This document shows, piece by piece, positions 41,646 to 52,989 of a DNA stretch of 64,000 nucleotides. This DNA comes from Odontocerum albicorne (taxonomy: Eukaryota > Arthropoda > Insecta > Trichoptera > Odontoceridae), in contig OX463846.1 in NCBI GenBank assembly GCA_949825065.1, forward strand, positions 6,095,366 through 6,159,365. The letters are read 5' to 3'. Made by a program: the position numbers and the translations under genes. Positions within the stretch are counted from its first letter, which is position 1. Every line of letters starts with the position of its first letter. Under the pieces are notes generated by a model. That model was not told the origin of the DNA and did no database searches. It worked only from the letters and a program-made list of their open reading frames with translations.

Positions 41646-43141
41646 TCAAACCCTAGACTACAGATTTTTCAATAAGAAGCCTAACCACCAGATCACTGAT
41701 GCTGTTTAATATTAAATTTCATCATTAACTTTAGAATCATTCTTGTGAACATTTATTTCATTGTCCTGAAACAGTTTTCGTCTTAAAGTTTTGACTCAAT
41801 TTTGGCAATCTGCCTTCTACTTTTCTCAAGCTAGGTCATCTATAATAATTAATGGATGAAATTGCAAATGCAGAGTCTTCTTGTTGCGATCTGCGAAGAA
41901 TGCGTAGCACTATTTGCCAAAATGTTAATTAATATTGCAGCAAATGTAAATGAGTAGTCGTGCATTAAGAAAGAAAAAAAAACAAGTAGTGATAAATGAA
42001 AACTATTCCGTTACAGGTCTTTCCTAGTAATAAAGTAAGTTGTCTCTATCTACGAATTAATGGGTTTATATAAAGATTGTTTACTTTTTATTTAGATCTG
42101 TTGGTTTACCATTTCATTTAAATATAATTTTATTATTTTGATACTTAAATTTAAGTAGACTGACATACATGTCACTTTCTATTCCAATCGTAACATATTA
42201 ACAACACCAGATTTATGTTATATCGTATCCACTCAGTGACATACAACCGTGATGGCATAGGTGATCAGGCCTTCTTCCTAGAAGCAAACGGAGCACAGTG
42301 AACAATCCATTAGGTAGACATTGGTTGAATGTCACTACACATGAATAGTGGTAGATTATCTGCCAATCCTCTGTCTGAGGAGATTTTCTTTTGATCTATC
42401 TAAGTAGGTCTACGTGGTACTTGTAATGATGAGATCCCTATACATCCTATGGTAGGCGGTGTCCCATGGCAGGTACTTTGACGGTTGCATCAATGTCCAC
42501 AGGTTTTAAGTTTCAGCTCTCTAAGAATCAACACGCTCACTATCTGGAAACCAATAATGACTCCAGACATATTATGTATGGCCAAATACCAATACAGCCA
42601 AGATGAAGGTCTTGAATGAGTTTTATGACAACCCACAACACGGATCACAATTAATTTCTTGTGTATCAAAGATTGGCTAAGCTATTTGCTTTTGCAAAAT
42701 CTTATCGTTTAAACATTTGTTGATTAAAGTTTTGAATATATTGATTCACGTTCTTGTTTTGCGTATATTAATGTATCAGAACTTACCATCTAAAAGAGGC
42801 TGTTAAAATAATGTATTCGATACACTTTTTAATTCTTCGGTAACAAAGATCCTTAGGTGCTACTGTAGATGGTAGACGTTTTGCGACCTTGTTTTTCCAC
42901 ACGTTGTGTGGAAAGTAGAAAGCCGAAAGTACTGAAGAAGTATGTAAACGACACAGTTATTTCAGTGCAGGTAACGTTCCTCATCTTGAAGGTCATAACG
43001 CAGAAGAAGAATCTTCTAATTAAACATGGTCAGCAAATACATTTCTATTTGAATACGTCTGTCATACAAAATTAGAGGTGTTACTAACAAATTTAAAATA
43101 CTGCATTTTTAGTTAAAATTTAAAACAATTGGCGTTATTTT
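41646..43141. other. Unassigned stretch
   Basis: The composition becomes mixed at 42230-42640 (for example GGTAGGCGGTGTCCCATGGC), with no long frame. It could be an old element or unique DNA. A 68-codon plus frame at 42869-43075 has no motif. Confidence 0.4.
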
Positions 43142-43383
43142 CAAGTGTAAAATCATCATTATTTAAAAGTGTAAAATCATCATTATTTTAAAGTGTAAAA
43201 TCATCATTATTTTAAAGTGTTAAATCATCATTATTTTAAAGTGTAAAATTATCACTATTTTAAAAAGTAAAATCATCATTATTTTAAAGTGTAAAATCAT
43301 CATTATTTTAAAGTGTAAAATTATCACTATTTTAAAGTGTAAAATCATCATTATTTTAAAGTGTAAAACCATCATTATTTTAC
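43142..43383. repeat. 24-bp satellite, about 10 units
   Basis: AGTGTAAAATCATCATTATT recurs at 24-base steps (43144, 43168, 43192 and on), with variants carrying ATTATCACTA. Confidence 0.94.
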
Positions 43384-44109
43384 CGAAAATATTTATAAAT
43401 AAAAACTTCGAATATTTAAAATGACGATTTAAATATAAAATTTCAAATTATTAATTATAAATTATAATTTTTTTCGTAAATTCCATTTGTGAAAATATCT
43501 TCAAAACATATGCCATATCTATTGCCAGAAGCTACCACCTTCCTATCCTCACATTCAATTTACAATATAAATATTTATTTTGTAATATTGTTAAACTGTC
43601 CATGATAGTTTTTCAAATCCCGAGTTAGAGCGCCTTTGAGAAAAGGCTGCTATGATTTTCCTTTTATTAATATTATTATAGAAATTGTCCTTTTTATTAT
43701 TATTACGGACAATTTTACATTAATCTGTATATACATTTTCATCATATTTCTGATGAATACATTTCAGTAAATTCATTAAAATTAATTTTATTTTTGTATT
43801 CCTGATATGGGGGAACCAACTGTTCTCACATACTTGTATGTACATATATATCTCATAGGAGAGTCCATACGACTCCACTCCCCTTTTCTATTTTTACCTC
43901 TCCCCACCGGAAGGCCCGTCGTTCTCTCCAGCATCTCTCCCACATAAACAAACTGCAATATGGGAATGTCACATAAATGGTGCAATTAAAGGAAAGTTTT
44001 GTCTGTATGCGTTAACAGTTGCCAGTTATAAATTTTCTAATTTTACTTTCATTTTTATCACAGTGCATAATATGTATTACGGAGGAATATTTGGAGACAC
44101 TGCAGTTGG
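43384..44109. other. Unassigned, with an R2 fragment
   Basis: CATATGCCATATCTATTGCC then AGAAGCTACCACCTTCCTAT (43508-43550) is a worn R2 core. CGAGTTAGAGCGCCTTTGAG (43621) resembles CGAGTTAGAGCGCCCTTGAT (62330). The rest is unrecognised. Confidence 0.4.
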
Positions 44110-44290
44110 AATATTTAACAATAAATTACTTTGTCATTCCAGTAATCACATAAATCCTAGCTTCAGTTGTTACTACCTCATATCCCCAGGCTTTCTTCAG
44201 ATGGGATGAACTTCGGAATAGTTTAAAGAAACACGTTTACAGGGGATTAATGCATTTAGTAGAATAACAAAGTAATTTATTGTTAATATG
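44110..44290. repeat. Inverted repeat of ~24 bp around an AT-poor core
   Basis: TTAACAATAAATTACTTTGT at 44117 pairs with ACAAAGTAATTTATTGTTAA ending at about 44286. The enclosed TTCTTCAGATGGGATGAACT then TCGGAATAG may be a Penelope-type core relic, but that is weak. Confidence 0.6.
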
Positions 44291-44324
44291 GAGTTCCACA
44301 AAGTCAAAGCCGATTTCTTTCATA

Positions 44325-44740
44325 AATTAAAACGTCTTCCAAATGTTTGTCTGAGATTTAATTTTAACTTGATAAATTACGATCATATCACTTTATATCT
44401 GGTAGAGCTTAACTTATTGAATGTAAAAAAATAGACGCAAAGTTTACATATTCTCTCTTGTGTATAGTACCTTTAACTGTCCCGTCACCCTTCTCATTTC
44501 TTCAAAAATATTCAGTGTTTTTCTGACCATTTACTTGCGATACGCTTCGGTACATATTGTATCCATATTGGCTATTGCAGTACACCCCTATCATTTTTTA
44601 ACTTCTTCCTTTACTGTCCACGGAGTGAGACTCTGGAACCAGTTATCAACTAATGCAAGACTCGTGTTTCATTTCCGATTTTACTTTACTTTCTTCTATC
44701 ACTCCCTTTTAAGTTTCGTTGATGATTTATTACATATATG
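44325..44740 (+). mobile_element. LINE ORF2 C-terminal fragment (family 3), second copy
   Basis: KRLPNVCLRFNFNLINYDHI then TLYLVELNLLNV matches LQNVCL..IFNLRKYDHITS.QKALNWLNV of the 33357-34115 copy. A second frame continues FLTSSFTVHGVRLWNQLSTN. Frameshifts separate the pieces. The 3' tail is missing. Confidence 0.7.
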
Positions 44741-44769
44741 ATTTATGATTTTTGCACAAATTGTCTTGT

Positions 44770-45010
44770 TGATGGAACGTTTGACTTTCATCCGGAGATT
44801 TCGGGTTTGACTCTCTATAGTTGTCAAATTAATCACTGGCCTAGTTGGCAAGACGCATATATTCCAAGTTGGAGGTAGCAGGCATGATTCCAGTTAATAT
44901 TAAATCTAATTTTATTAAGAAGGGTTTCAGTGATTTTACTTAAGCCCTCTTTGACACATTTTTTTGGGAGACAAAGTAATTTCTTCTAACCAACCAGAAA
45001 TTTCGTTGGA
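44770..45010 (+). mobile_element. tRNA-derived SINE, one copy plus a partial
   Basis: AATCACTGGCCTAGTTGGCA then AGACGCATAT (A box, 44832) is followed by GGAGGTAGCAGGCATGATTC (B-box region) and a CAGTTAATATT body. Just before it, GGAGATTTCGGGTTTGACTC is the B box of a partial second head. TTCTAACCAACCAGAAATTT near 44985 is tail sequence in the opposite sense, so the end is rearranged. Confidence 0.55.
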
Positions 45011-45849
45011 AGAGATTAACTTCTCTTACATAAGAGAAGAATGAATACCAAGTTCTACTGTTTGTAATTTAAATTGAATACACCAGGTGAATGTACTGTA
45101 TACAGTATATTCGAGAAAGACGAACACCGGGTTGTACTGTACGCAACGAAAGTATGTTTAAGCGTTGCTATCTTTAATTTCTTAAGTTTATAAATCTATG
45201 CATTTCTTAAATTTATTTATGGATCACAATATAGTCGAAGTATAAAAAAAAGTTTTAAATAGTGTCAAAAAAGTTTCCACGTTTGTATATGTATACCTTT
45301 AAAAGATTTTTCTTCATAATGAGAGGTAAAATATTTTTCCACAAAATACGTTTATAAACATTTTTAACGAACACAAAATGGTTCACTCTTAGTTTTAAAC
45401 AAACTCAAATTGTTACCGAAGAGTATAAAGGGCTTAGAAATTCCAAGGTTTCGGTCGAATACTCGTATTTTAGATCGTAAACGGTCAACCGCAAATACAT
45501 CTCGTTTGTACAATTGCTTAGTTCAAACTTTGACGATTAACTTAAGAGAATAGTTGTTATCATATAGTAAAATCGGTCTTTGCCAACTGTACATTACACA
45601 TACTTAAGAAGGATACTAAATACAATCGGGGCCAGTCCAAGGGATCGTGTCTATCTGCAAGTTCCAGGTGCATTTCTACGAGTAGTGATGCATGCATCAA
45701 TTGAAAAAAATGTGTATCTTGGAAGCGTGGCATGTTAGAAGTGTGGCAGCAGTCAATGGACAAAATGGTGGGTTATTCAATGCGTTTATCAACTAGAATA
45801 TTTCAAGAGAAGCAAAACTAGCTACTTACAATGGAATATTGGCCCTAAC
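45011..45849. other. Unassigned stretch
   Basis: No family recognised. A 67-codon minus frame at 45560-45763 has no known motif. Confidence 0.4.
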
Positions 45850-46310
45850 ATAAGAATAAGTTAACGATACTTTCACGTAGAAAAAACGTGGTGAAAGTAA
45901 GATAACGTAGAAGAAATGAGAGTTTTGCATTTAATGTGTAGAAAAACAATGTATGACTGAAAAAGGAGTGTGAACATTAGCAAATAATGCGAATCGAAAG
46001 AAGATGCAGTTTTTTAGTTGAAGAAAGTAACTGAAAAATAAGATTAAAATTATTTGGCCCAGTCGAAAGAATAGTTGTGAAAATATTTACTAAAATAATT
46101 TATGCGAGTATACTACTCGTAAAGATTAAAAGGTAGGAGAGAAAAGACCTACAACAACATGGTATGATCAAATGAATTCCATATTTTGAAATGAGAAAGA
46201 GTGAAAGTCTTTATAAAGGATTGTACGCAGGACGGGGTGTATGAACATGCCAAAAAGGAAATGTGCGCACCTAGATAGAATAAAGGAGATTATTCATATT
46301 TACCTAGCCA
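45850..46310 (+). mobile_element. LINE C-terminal fragment (family 1), strongly decayed
   Basis: Worn matches in order: MRVLHLMCRKTMYD, LKLFGPVERI, and TGCMNMPKRKCAHLDRIK where the family has CMNVDEAREVCKDR. Each is weak alone; the order supports the call. Confidence 0.45.
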
Positions 46311-46329
46311 ATAGGGGTGTCGTAATGGT

Positions 46330-46600
46330 GATGAGTTTTATTAGTCTTCGGAAGCAGCAGCAGTGAATTACAACTACAATTGTTTGTTGCTGGGCCCCGT
46401 AGTCGAGGATCCCGTCGCCATTCTAACATCGATCTTGATGGGTAGCAAAGCTGTACCGTTAAGTTTCTTCATTATAAAAGTGTGAGTCGTTGCACACCAG
46501 CACTCACCTGCTCCACCGAAGTACTATATCCGATTGCACACCGAAGTGAGACGATCGGAGTAAAAGGTCATCTTTTTTATCTCTTTTTTAAATATTAGAT
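46330..46600. other. GC-richer block of unknown type
   Basis: GGGCCCCGTAGTCGAGGATC at about 46395 and GTTGCACACCAGCACTCACC at 46490 stand out from the AT-rich flanks. Repeated CACCGAAGT phrases and TTCATTATAAAAGTGTGAG could be part of an LTR, but no second LTR is visible. Confidence 0.3.
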
Positions 46601-46659
46601 ATAACCAGAGTCATATGTATCCTTATATCCCCGAATTCTAGACGGAAAAAATGTCTTAG

Positions 46660-46745
46660 TCATTCGGAGTATCACATCACGGAGATTTGAACCGGTGACC
46701 TGCCTCACCAAAGTTCAGTGCGTTACCGCAAGGCCATGCACCTCT
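46660..46745 (-). mobile_element. tRNA-like SINE head
   Basis: The reverse strand reads GAGGTGCATGGCCTTGCGGT (A-box region), then GGCAGGTCACCGGTTCAAAT then CTCC (B box). It differs from the common SINE head and may be a second family. Confidence 0.5.
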
Positions 46746-46759
46746 ACAACTGGTGATTC

Positions 46760-47399
46760 GTTACCGAAATTCGTGATTTGTATTCATAGATGGACCTCAT
46801 ACACTTGAATACAGTGTGAAGGCTGGAAGTTATAACAAATTTATACGAAATTCAACTTTAAATATTTATTATTCAAGAAAAATTTTGAAAATTTAATATT
46901 TCGTATTCATATTGAACTTTGAATTTGGATCTATAAATCAAACGTTCATCACATACTATTCACAAGCGTTATGATTGGAATTTTTGGGGAGGGTTGTCCT
47001 AGAGGGAGGGTTGTAATAACGGGTAGCAGGCCGACGTAGATGAAGATGCTTTGTGGTAAAATTGTATACCTTATGAAACGAAAAGGGTTCAATTTAGTAT
47101 TTGATCGATTTCACTTGTCCAAAAATTTTCATGAGTTAAAAACTTAAAAAGCACAAGATGCAGTATCTACCTGAAAATGTTCTAAAAGTGCTATATTACT
47201 TTAAATATTGATGAAGGAAACCTTTCAGCCGCATCACACATAATAAAAATACTGATTATCGTATGACAATTAATCTGTCTAGTTATAATATATACGAGTA
47301 TGTATAATAAAAGTGTCGTACGATAAAATTCATTCAATTATTGAAATCTAAATTTTATGATTAATTACAACTAAAAGTCAATTGAACGTTTCTGATAGG
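46760..47399. other. Unassigned AT-rich stretch
   Basis: Nothing recognised apart from a G-rich spot, GGGGAGGGTTGTCCTAGAGG, at about 46985. Confidence 0.4.
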
Positions 47400-47870
47400 A
47401 AAAAATGTCGTAAGATATTGATAAAGTTCCGATTTTAAACATATTTCGATGAATCATTTATTTATCGATCCGTGTCATACGTGGTTTAAGACATTCTTTT
47501 AATAACATTACTGAATTGCCGAAGAACGAAAATATGATAAAAAGTCATAAGAAATTGAAAAAGTTAAGATTTTAAACATATTTCGATGAATAATTTATTT
47601 ATCCATGCAATTAAAAATAAATGATCGACCCGTGTCACGTGTGGTTTTAGACATTCTTTTAATAATGCTACTGAATTCTCGAAGAACGAAAATATGATAA
47701 AAAGTCATAAGATTCCGTTAAGAGAAAAAGTTCCGATTTTAAATATATTCCGATGACATAATTCATTTATCGCTACAATTAAAAATAAATGATAGAACCG
47801 TGTCATATATATGGTTTAAGACATTCTTTTAATAACATTACTGAATTCTCGAAGAACGAAAAATGTTAAT
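47400..47870. repeat. Imperfect repeat of ~137-167 bp, three units
   Basis: GATTTTAAACATATTTCGATG starts at 47431 and 47568 and, diverged, at 47735. Each is followed by CCGTGTCAT or similar, GACATTCTTTTAATAA and CGAAGAACGAAAA. Units differ by indels. Confidence 0.85.
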
Positions 47871-47997
47871 ATGTACACGTATTTTCAAAGACGAAAAAAC
47901 TGACAGCTCAATGTCAAAACTATAAAATCTTCTATTACTACAATTATTTCTCCAACACCTAATCAAAACGTGAATACAAAAGAACGAATGAAAAATG

Positions 47998-48435
47998 TTT
48001 GAAGGAGATCTTCATGAATAATATGGTTTAAGCGGTCCTCATCGAAGTCCACTGGTCGTCCAGAACCGTCCATGTCTTTCAGGTTGAAACTACCGTCTTT
48101 GAAACGCAAAAACCATCAACCAGCTATCCTTTAATTTGTAGCATATTCACTGTACACTTCGCAAATATCGCGAGCAGCTTTGGAAGCTTTATTCCCTCGA
48201 TTGAACGCGAACAAAAGGAGGTATCGAAAATGCTCACTTTTGTCTACTTGACATTCGATTTTGAAGGCTTGTAATTAAATAAAATAATATATGTAACGTA
48301 AAAGCAAACATAATATATTATAGAACAGAACATTTTCTTTCGAATGACGTATAGTATAACCTTTATCAGTTTGTTTTACTTTTAGTGCTTATTTTTAAAT
48401 TGGAAAAAAATGGACACAACTTATGTTAACACCTA
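47998..48435 (-). mobile_element. Mariner family A relic, copy 2
   Basis: The reverse strand carries the transposase N-terminus (CQVDKSEHFRYLLLFAFNRG, then KAARDICEVYSE) with two stops in the middle and ATG changed to ATC at the start (48257-48259). The right end with TATGTTAACACCTAAT (48420-48435) is kept. The other terminal repeat is missing; the sequence stops at 47998 just after EDLLQT. Confidence 0.78.
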
Positions 48436-48486
48436 ATATTATATTGTATTTAATAATGGTTTTTTTTCTTTAAATTTAAAATATAA

Positions 48487-48615
48487 GTATGAGAAGGTGT
48501 ATGGATGTAGAAGATGCTAAGGATGTATGTTAAGATAGGAAAGTCTCGATCTGTTCCTTTACCTATTCAGACAGGAAAATTGTATGATGGTATGTATGCA
48601 TGTGTGTATGTTTGA
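48487..48615 (+). mobile_element. LINE 3' end fragment (family 1)
   Basis: GAGAAGGTGTATGGATGTAG, AAGATGCTAAGGATGTATGT, and then CCTATTCAGACAGGAAAATT are the EKVYGCRRC.. and SAYP(S/T)GK ends seen in other copies. Confidence 0.55.
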
Positions 48616-49244
48616 TATTATCTTTAGAATTTACATTGATTTTCTTTAAAAATAAAGTACTTCTCTGATCACAATATTTGAGAATCACCTCTTAAAATTG
48701 ACCTCCTATTGTACATTTCACATAAACTTATGACGGCCCTGGCTATGCCAGTTGGAATAACGTGGCAAATGCTGAGTTGTGAAAATAATAACCATTAGTA
48801 ACTGAAATGTTAATGTAGGACGTCTGTTCGAGTTACTCTGAGAAGATGCTCGATGTTCACTGTATACTATAGGTACGGAATACGAGTATTATAAACGTAC
48901 ATGTCTTGGCAACCAAAACTTTACAATCTATTATAATTGAAAGCAAAACGTATAACATTGTTTTGTACTTTTCAAATCTCAGTTATTTTGGCTGAATATT
49001 GCTTTTGCAACTTAATAATAAGACACGAGAGATCACAATCGCTGCGATATTGTTATCATTTTTCTTCTTAACTGCAAGATATGTTTAGTTAATCATACTG
49101 TTTGGTTAACCGAGTTTGATCACTCGGCACCTCATCACTGACCCAGTTTATTCTATTTGTGGCTGCTCTTTATATTCTCTTCAACGTTACCTGCTATACA
49201 ATTTTTCTACCAAAGACTTTTCAAACATGGATTTTTTTATATTT
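48616..49244. other. Unassigned stretch
   Basis: No family recognised. Confidence 0.4.
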
Positions 49245-49945
49245 TACATGATTAATATTGGGGCTGAACATGAACGTGAGTAAAACTAAGTTCATTGTGT
49301 TTGGCCAGCAGGATCCGCAGGAGCACATCTTACATTGAACGGTGGTGATATAAAGAGAGTAAAAAAATGAAATACCTCGTAAGTATCCTAGTGGAAGACC
49401 TCGACCCAGAAACCGAAGTCAAGTGCAGAATTAAATCATCTCGTGCGGCTTTTAATAAAATGAGAAGCGTATTCTGCGATGATAATCTAAACTTGAAACT
49501 ACAATAACGGTTAGTCAAATGCTACGTTTGGTCAGTGTTATTGCATGGAGTGGAATCATGGACCCTCAAAGTTGGTAGTATGAACTGACTGGAAGCATTC
49601 GAAATGTTGATGCACCGGAGAATGCTACGGATACCCTGGACGGATATGATCAGCAGCACAAGGGTTCTTCAAAGAGCCAAAGTTGATAGAGAGTTGCTGA
49701 CTAATATTAAAATCCGAAAGGTGTCATATTTGGGTTATGTACTTACAAATTACTGCACCTGATCATCCAAGGCAAAATAGAAGCCGAAGAGGTGTTGGCA
49801 GGAGGCAAATCTCCTGGCTCCGCAACATAGGTGATTGGACTGGCGTAAGGGGCGTTGGAGATCTTTTTCGGGCTGCCGGGGACAAAGATGTCTACTCTCA
49901 AGTGATATTCAACGTTGGGAGGACCTGACATAACACTGGGAAGAA
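49245..49945 (+). mobile_element. LINE ORF2 C-terminal fragment (family 2), longest copy
   Basis: The series reads MNVSKTKFIVFGQQD, VSILVEDLDPETEVKCRIKS, SRAAFNKMRSVFCDDNLNLK, RLVKCYVWSVLLHGVESWTL, LEAFEMLMHRRMLRIPWTDM, and then IKIRKVSYLGYVL. After a frameshift it continues RGVGRRQISWLRN and VRGVGDLFRAAGDKDVYSQV. This is the thumb-to-C-terminus part of a non-LTR reverse transcriptase. The upstream palm domain is gone and at least three stops and shifts occur. The tail is (AAG)n-like. The piece at 23455-23655 is a close relative. Confidence 0.82.
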
Positions 49946-50182
49946 GAAGAATATTGGTTAATTTTTTTTTGGTAATATATTCTGTATTGTAGAAGTGAGA
50001 TAACAATTTAAATATTCTGAAATAGGCTGTTTGTAAAACAATTGTCTTGCTACGTGAATGTTGCGGATTCATTTATCATTAATAACCATTTTTTTAAAGG
50101 TTTTTAACAAATGGTTATTTTTTTTCAATCTTAATTTAATGATAGCGTTAAAGAATTTGTAAAATAGGGTCTTTAAAATTTA
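49946..50182. other. AT-rich spacer
   Basis: Between the LINE and the family-B element; nothing recognised. It could include the lost end of the neighbouring family-A relic, but no similarity shows. Confidence 0.35.
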
Positions 50183-50706
50183 GCGGTTTTTTAATTCTTG
50201 ATTAAAACACAGATGGCGACGCGAATTCACCTGGGTCTTGTGACATTTGAGAAGTGTAATGTATGACATTTATAAAAATGGAGTCGTATACAATACAACA
50301 ACGCGTTCAAATTGAGAATTAGTTTATGTATTATAATCTCCGGAAATGGTGATGTTAATTGGCCACCAAGATCGTGTGATCTGACACCGTTGGACTATTT
50401 TCTCTGGGGTTACGTGAAAAACCTGCTCTATAAGAATGACCCCCAATCAATTCCTGAGCTGAAGGACGAAATTATTCGCGTTAGTGGTGAGTTAGAAGCG
50501 CAATTATGTCAAAATGTCATCGAAAATTGTGACAAAAGAGTGAACATGTGTGGAGCTGCAAGAGGTGGACATTTGGCGGATATTGTTTTTTTTTTTGTTT
50601 TTTAATGTTATATATTATCCTTTAATGACCAATAAAAAGTTTTTAAAATCAAAGCAAAATGTGTGTTTTATTCAAGAATTAAAAAAAATTGAATTAAAAA
50701 AACCGC
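50183..50706 (+). mobile_element. Mariner-type internally deleted element (family B), copy 2
   Basis: The inverted ends are GCGGTTTTTTAATTCTTGAT (50183) and, reversed from 50706, GCGGTTTTTTTAATTC; the right end has an ~18-bp insertion before AATTCTTGAATAAAACACA. ATG at 50278 opens MESYTIQQRVQIEN, a transposase N-terminus, then a stop. The downstream frame has VNWPPRSCDLTPLDYFLWGY, then VIENCDKRV and the GGHLADIVF end, the C-terminus with the last catalytic Asp. The first two catalytic residues are deleted. The left flank is TA; the right flank is TG. Confidence 0.82.
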
Positions 50707-50722
50707 TGATTTAAGATGGCGG

Positions 50723-51217
50723 TATACAGTCATGTGACTACAATTCATCTGCTCAGCCAACTCTACGGTGGTTTAAAGGGGATCTTCATGAATAATATGG
50801 TTTAAGCGGTCCTCATCGAAGTCCACTGGTCGTCCGGAACGCTTCATGTCTTTCAGGTTGAAATTGCCATCTTTGAAACGCAAAAACCATCGACGAGCTG
50901 TCCTTTTATTCGTAGCATCTTCACCGTACACTTTGCAAATATCGCGATCAGCTTTGGCAGATTTATTTCTTCGATTGAACGCGAACACAAGAAGGTGTCG
51001 AAAATGCTCACTTTCGTCTACTTGACATTCCATTTTGAAGGCTTGTGATCAAATAAAATAATATATTAAACGTAAAATCAAACACAATATCTTGTAGAGC
51101 AGAAAAGTTTCTTTCGAATGACGTATAACCTTTACCATTTTGTTATACTTTTGGTGCTCATTTGTAAATTTGAAAAAAAAAACGGATACAACTTAATGTT
51201 AACACCTAATATTATCA
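50723..51217 (-). mobile_element. Mariner family A relic, copy 3
   Basis: The reverse strand encodes MECQVDESEHFRHLLVFAFN, then VYGEDATNKRTARRWFLRFK, RSGRPVDFDED and a stop at EDPL. The same frame resumes TTVELAEQMNCSHMTVYRHL, which reaches further into the second helix-turn-helix than copy 1. The outer end with GTTAACACCTAATATTA is intact at 51200-51217. The inner side stops after RHLKS where the family-B element begins. Confidence 0.78.
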
Positions 51218-51891
51218 ATTAATTAGTAAAAAGTTGAGCAATAGAAGCAACTACATTAAGAAATGTAAAATGTTGAAAAAAATATCAACCAACCTACTGG
51301 ATTTTAACACGCACGTACGTGTACACGTGAGTACGAACAGTGAACATGAGATTCGTGAATGTAAATTTATTCAGCATCAAGATAAAGGGGGGCAGGTGCA
51401 TGGAATTTTGGTATTCTACTAATTAGGGATACCATGTTATACTTCGTGAAATGTGTCTTGGGGCGTACTGAACCCCTCTTTAGAAATACCGGGTTAATGG
51501 ATGTGACAATACTCGACTAGAACGACTTATTTCTATTCTCAGACTTCTCATCTTAGGTATGATAATTCTAAAATAAAAATGTAGACAAATGTTTAAAAAA
51601 AACGAAACTGCATTGTTTGTGTCAATTATTGAGTGGATGGTAGGCCTGATATTTAATATTAACATCTTGACTTTATATTTTATGTTCCGACTTTATTCTA
51701 TCTAAATGTATTTAATGCCAAAATTTATTTAAGGATAATCGAAAATTGGACGCCCATTTACCGTTAACAGGAAAATTTTCTTTTTCTTTTCGAATGGCAC
51801 TCCACGACATATTCAAATAGGCGTTTAGGGCACACTGAAGAGCGTAGCTTGAGAGACAATTTTGTCTTTGGCCTCAGAAATGGAACCTTTG
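51218..51891. other. Unassigned stretch
   Basis: No family recognised. A 62-codon plus frame (51234-51422) has no motif. Confidence 0.4.
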
Positions 51892-52353
51892 GGCTAAGAA
51901 TCACTAGAGTAAGTGCGAAACTCGCGATTTATTATTATACGTGTTGGTAACACAAACGCACGTGAAGAGAAAACAACACTCGCACACGTACACTTTTGGA
52001 AATTGAACCCGAAATCCCCGGGTAGAAGTCAAACATCTTAGGTTACGAAGGTTGTTACGAATATAATAAAAGGCTCAATGCAAAGTGTGGGTTTAGGGAA
52101 CTTATCCACAGGTTGTTGTATAAAAATGCAGAACATTCGGGCTTAGAACCTCTAGAGTAAGTGCAAAACTCGCGATTTATCACTATACGTGTTGGTAACA
52201 CTAATGCGCTTGAAGAGAAAACAACACTCGCACACGTACGCTTTTGGAAATTGAACCCGAAATCCTTGGGTGGAAGTCAAATATCTTAGGTTACGAAGGT
52301 TGTTACGAATATAATAAAAGGCTCAATGCAAAGTGTGGGATTAGGGAACTTAT
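51892..52353. repeat. Direct duplication, two copies of ~210 bp
   Basis: GGGCTAAGAATCACTAGAGT (51892) and GGGCTTAGAACCTCTAGAGT (52139) start two copies that run in parallel to AAGTGTGGGTTTAGGGAACT and AAGTGTGGGATTAGGGAACT. The offset is about 247 bases. Each copy holds TGGAAATTGAACCCGAAATC, a reversed B-box-like phrase, so the unit may include a SINE head. Confidence 0.88.
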
Positions 52354-52985
52354 CGTTGGTGCCACCGGAGGTGATTATGTAACCAATTTGTGATAATCAT
52401 ATTCTGTTACATATAGGTTAAAGAGCTTTAGTACTTGCAGCTTGTCGGCATTTCATTTTCTATTGGAATTCGGATCTCTTGCTGTTTGTTCCCAGTTGTG
52501 CTGACCATTTATATTTATGAGCTTGTAAACATTTCAGTAAAAGTTATATATTCGATAGTGCTGTATTTATTTACTGTATTCCTAAAGATATATCTTATAT
52601 TGAAACAGCACTTCACCTCATGTTTTCTCATTACGACTTTCACCGAATAAAAAATCCTATTCGGTATAAAAAGAACATCTTAAAATCTCGACGACAGACT
52701 TAGCACATGTGTAAAAGAAAGTCTCAACAAATAAATAAATCAGATATTAACTCACGTCTCAGCACCCCCATCGGTAAGTTCGGCCTGTAACATGTGACTT
52801 CTGACTCGATGTACAGGGTGGCGCAGGTGATATAAACTTTTTGGATTGTGAAGTATATAATATATATTTTTTAAATATCAACATTTGATTGTTGTGTGAT
52901 AAATTATTCGAAATGCAATCGGAACACATGACAAAATTATGAATATATTTATTCAAATCCTTGAATTATACGTTTTTACAACGTT
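52354..52985. other. Unassigned stretch
   Basis: No family recognised. Frames at 52435-52650 and 52759-52956 have no known motif. Confidence 0.4.
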
Positions 52986-52989
52986 CATG

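Noticed and set aside
46330..46600. LTR of a retrotransposon
   Set aside because: No second LTR, primer-binding site, polypurine tract or gag-pol sequence could be seen, so only listed as a GC-richer block.
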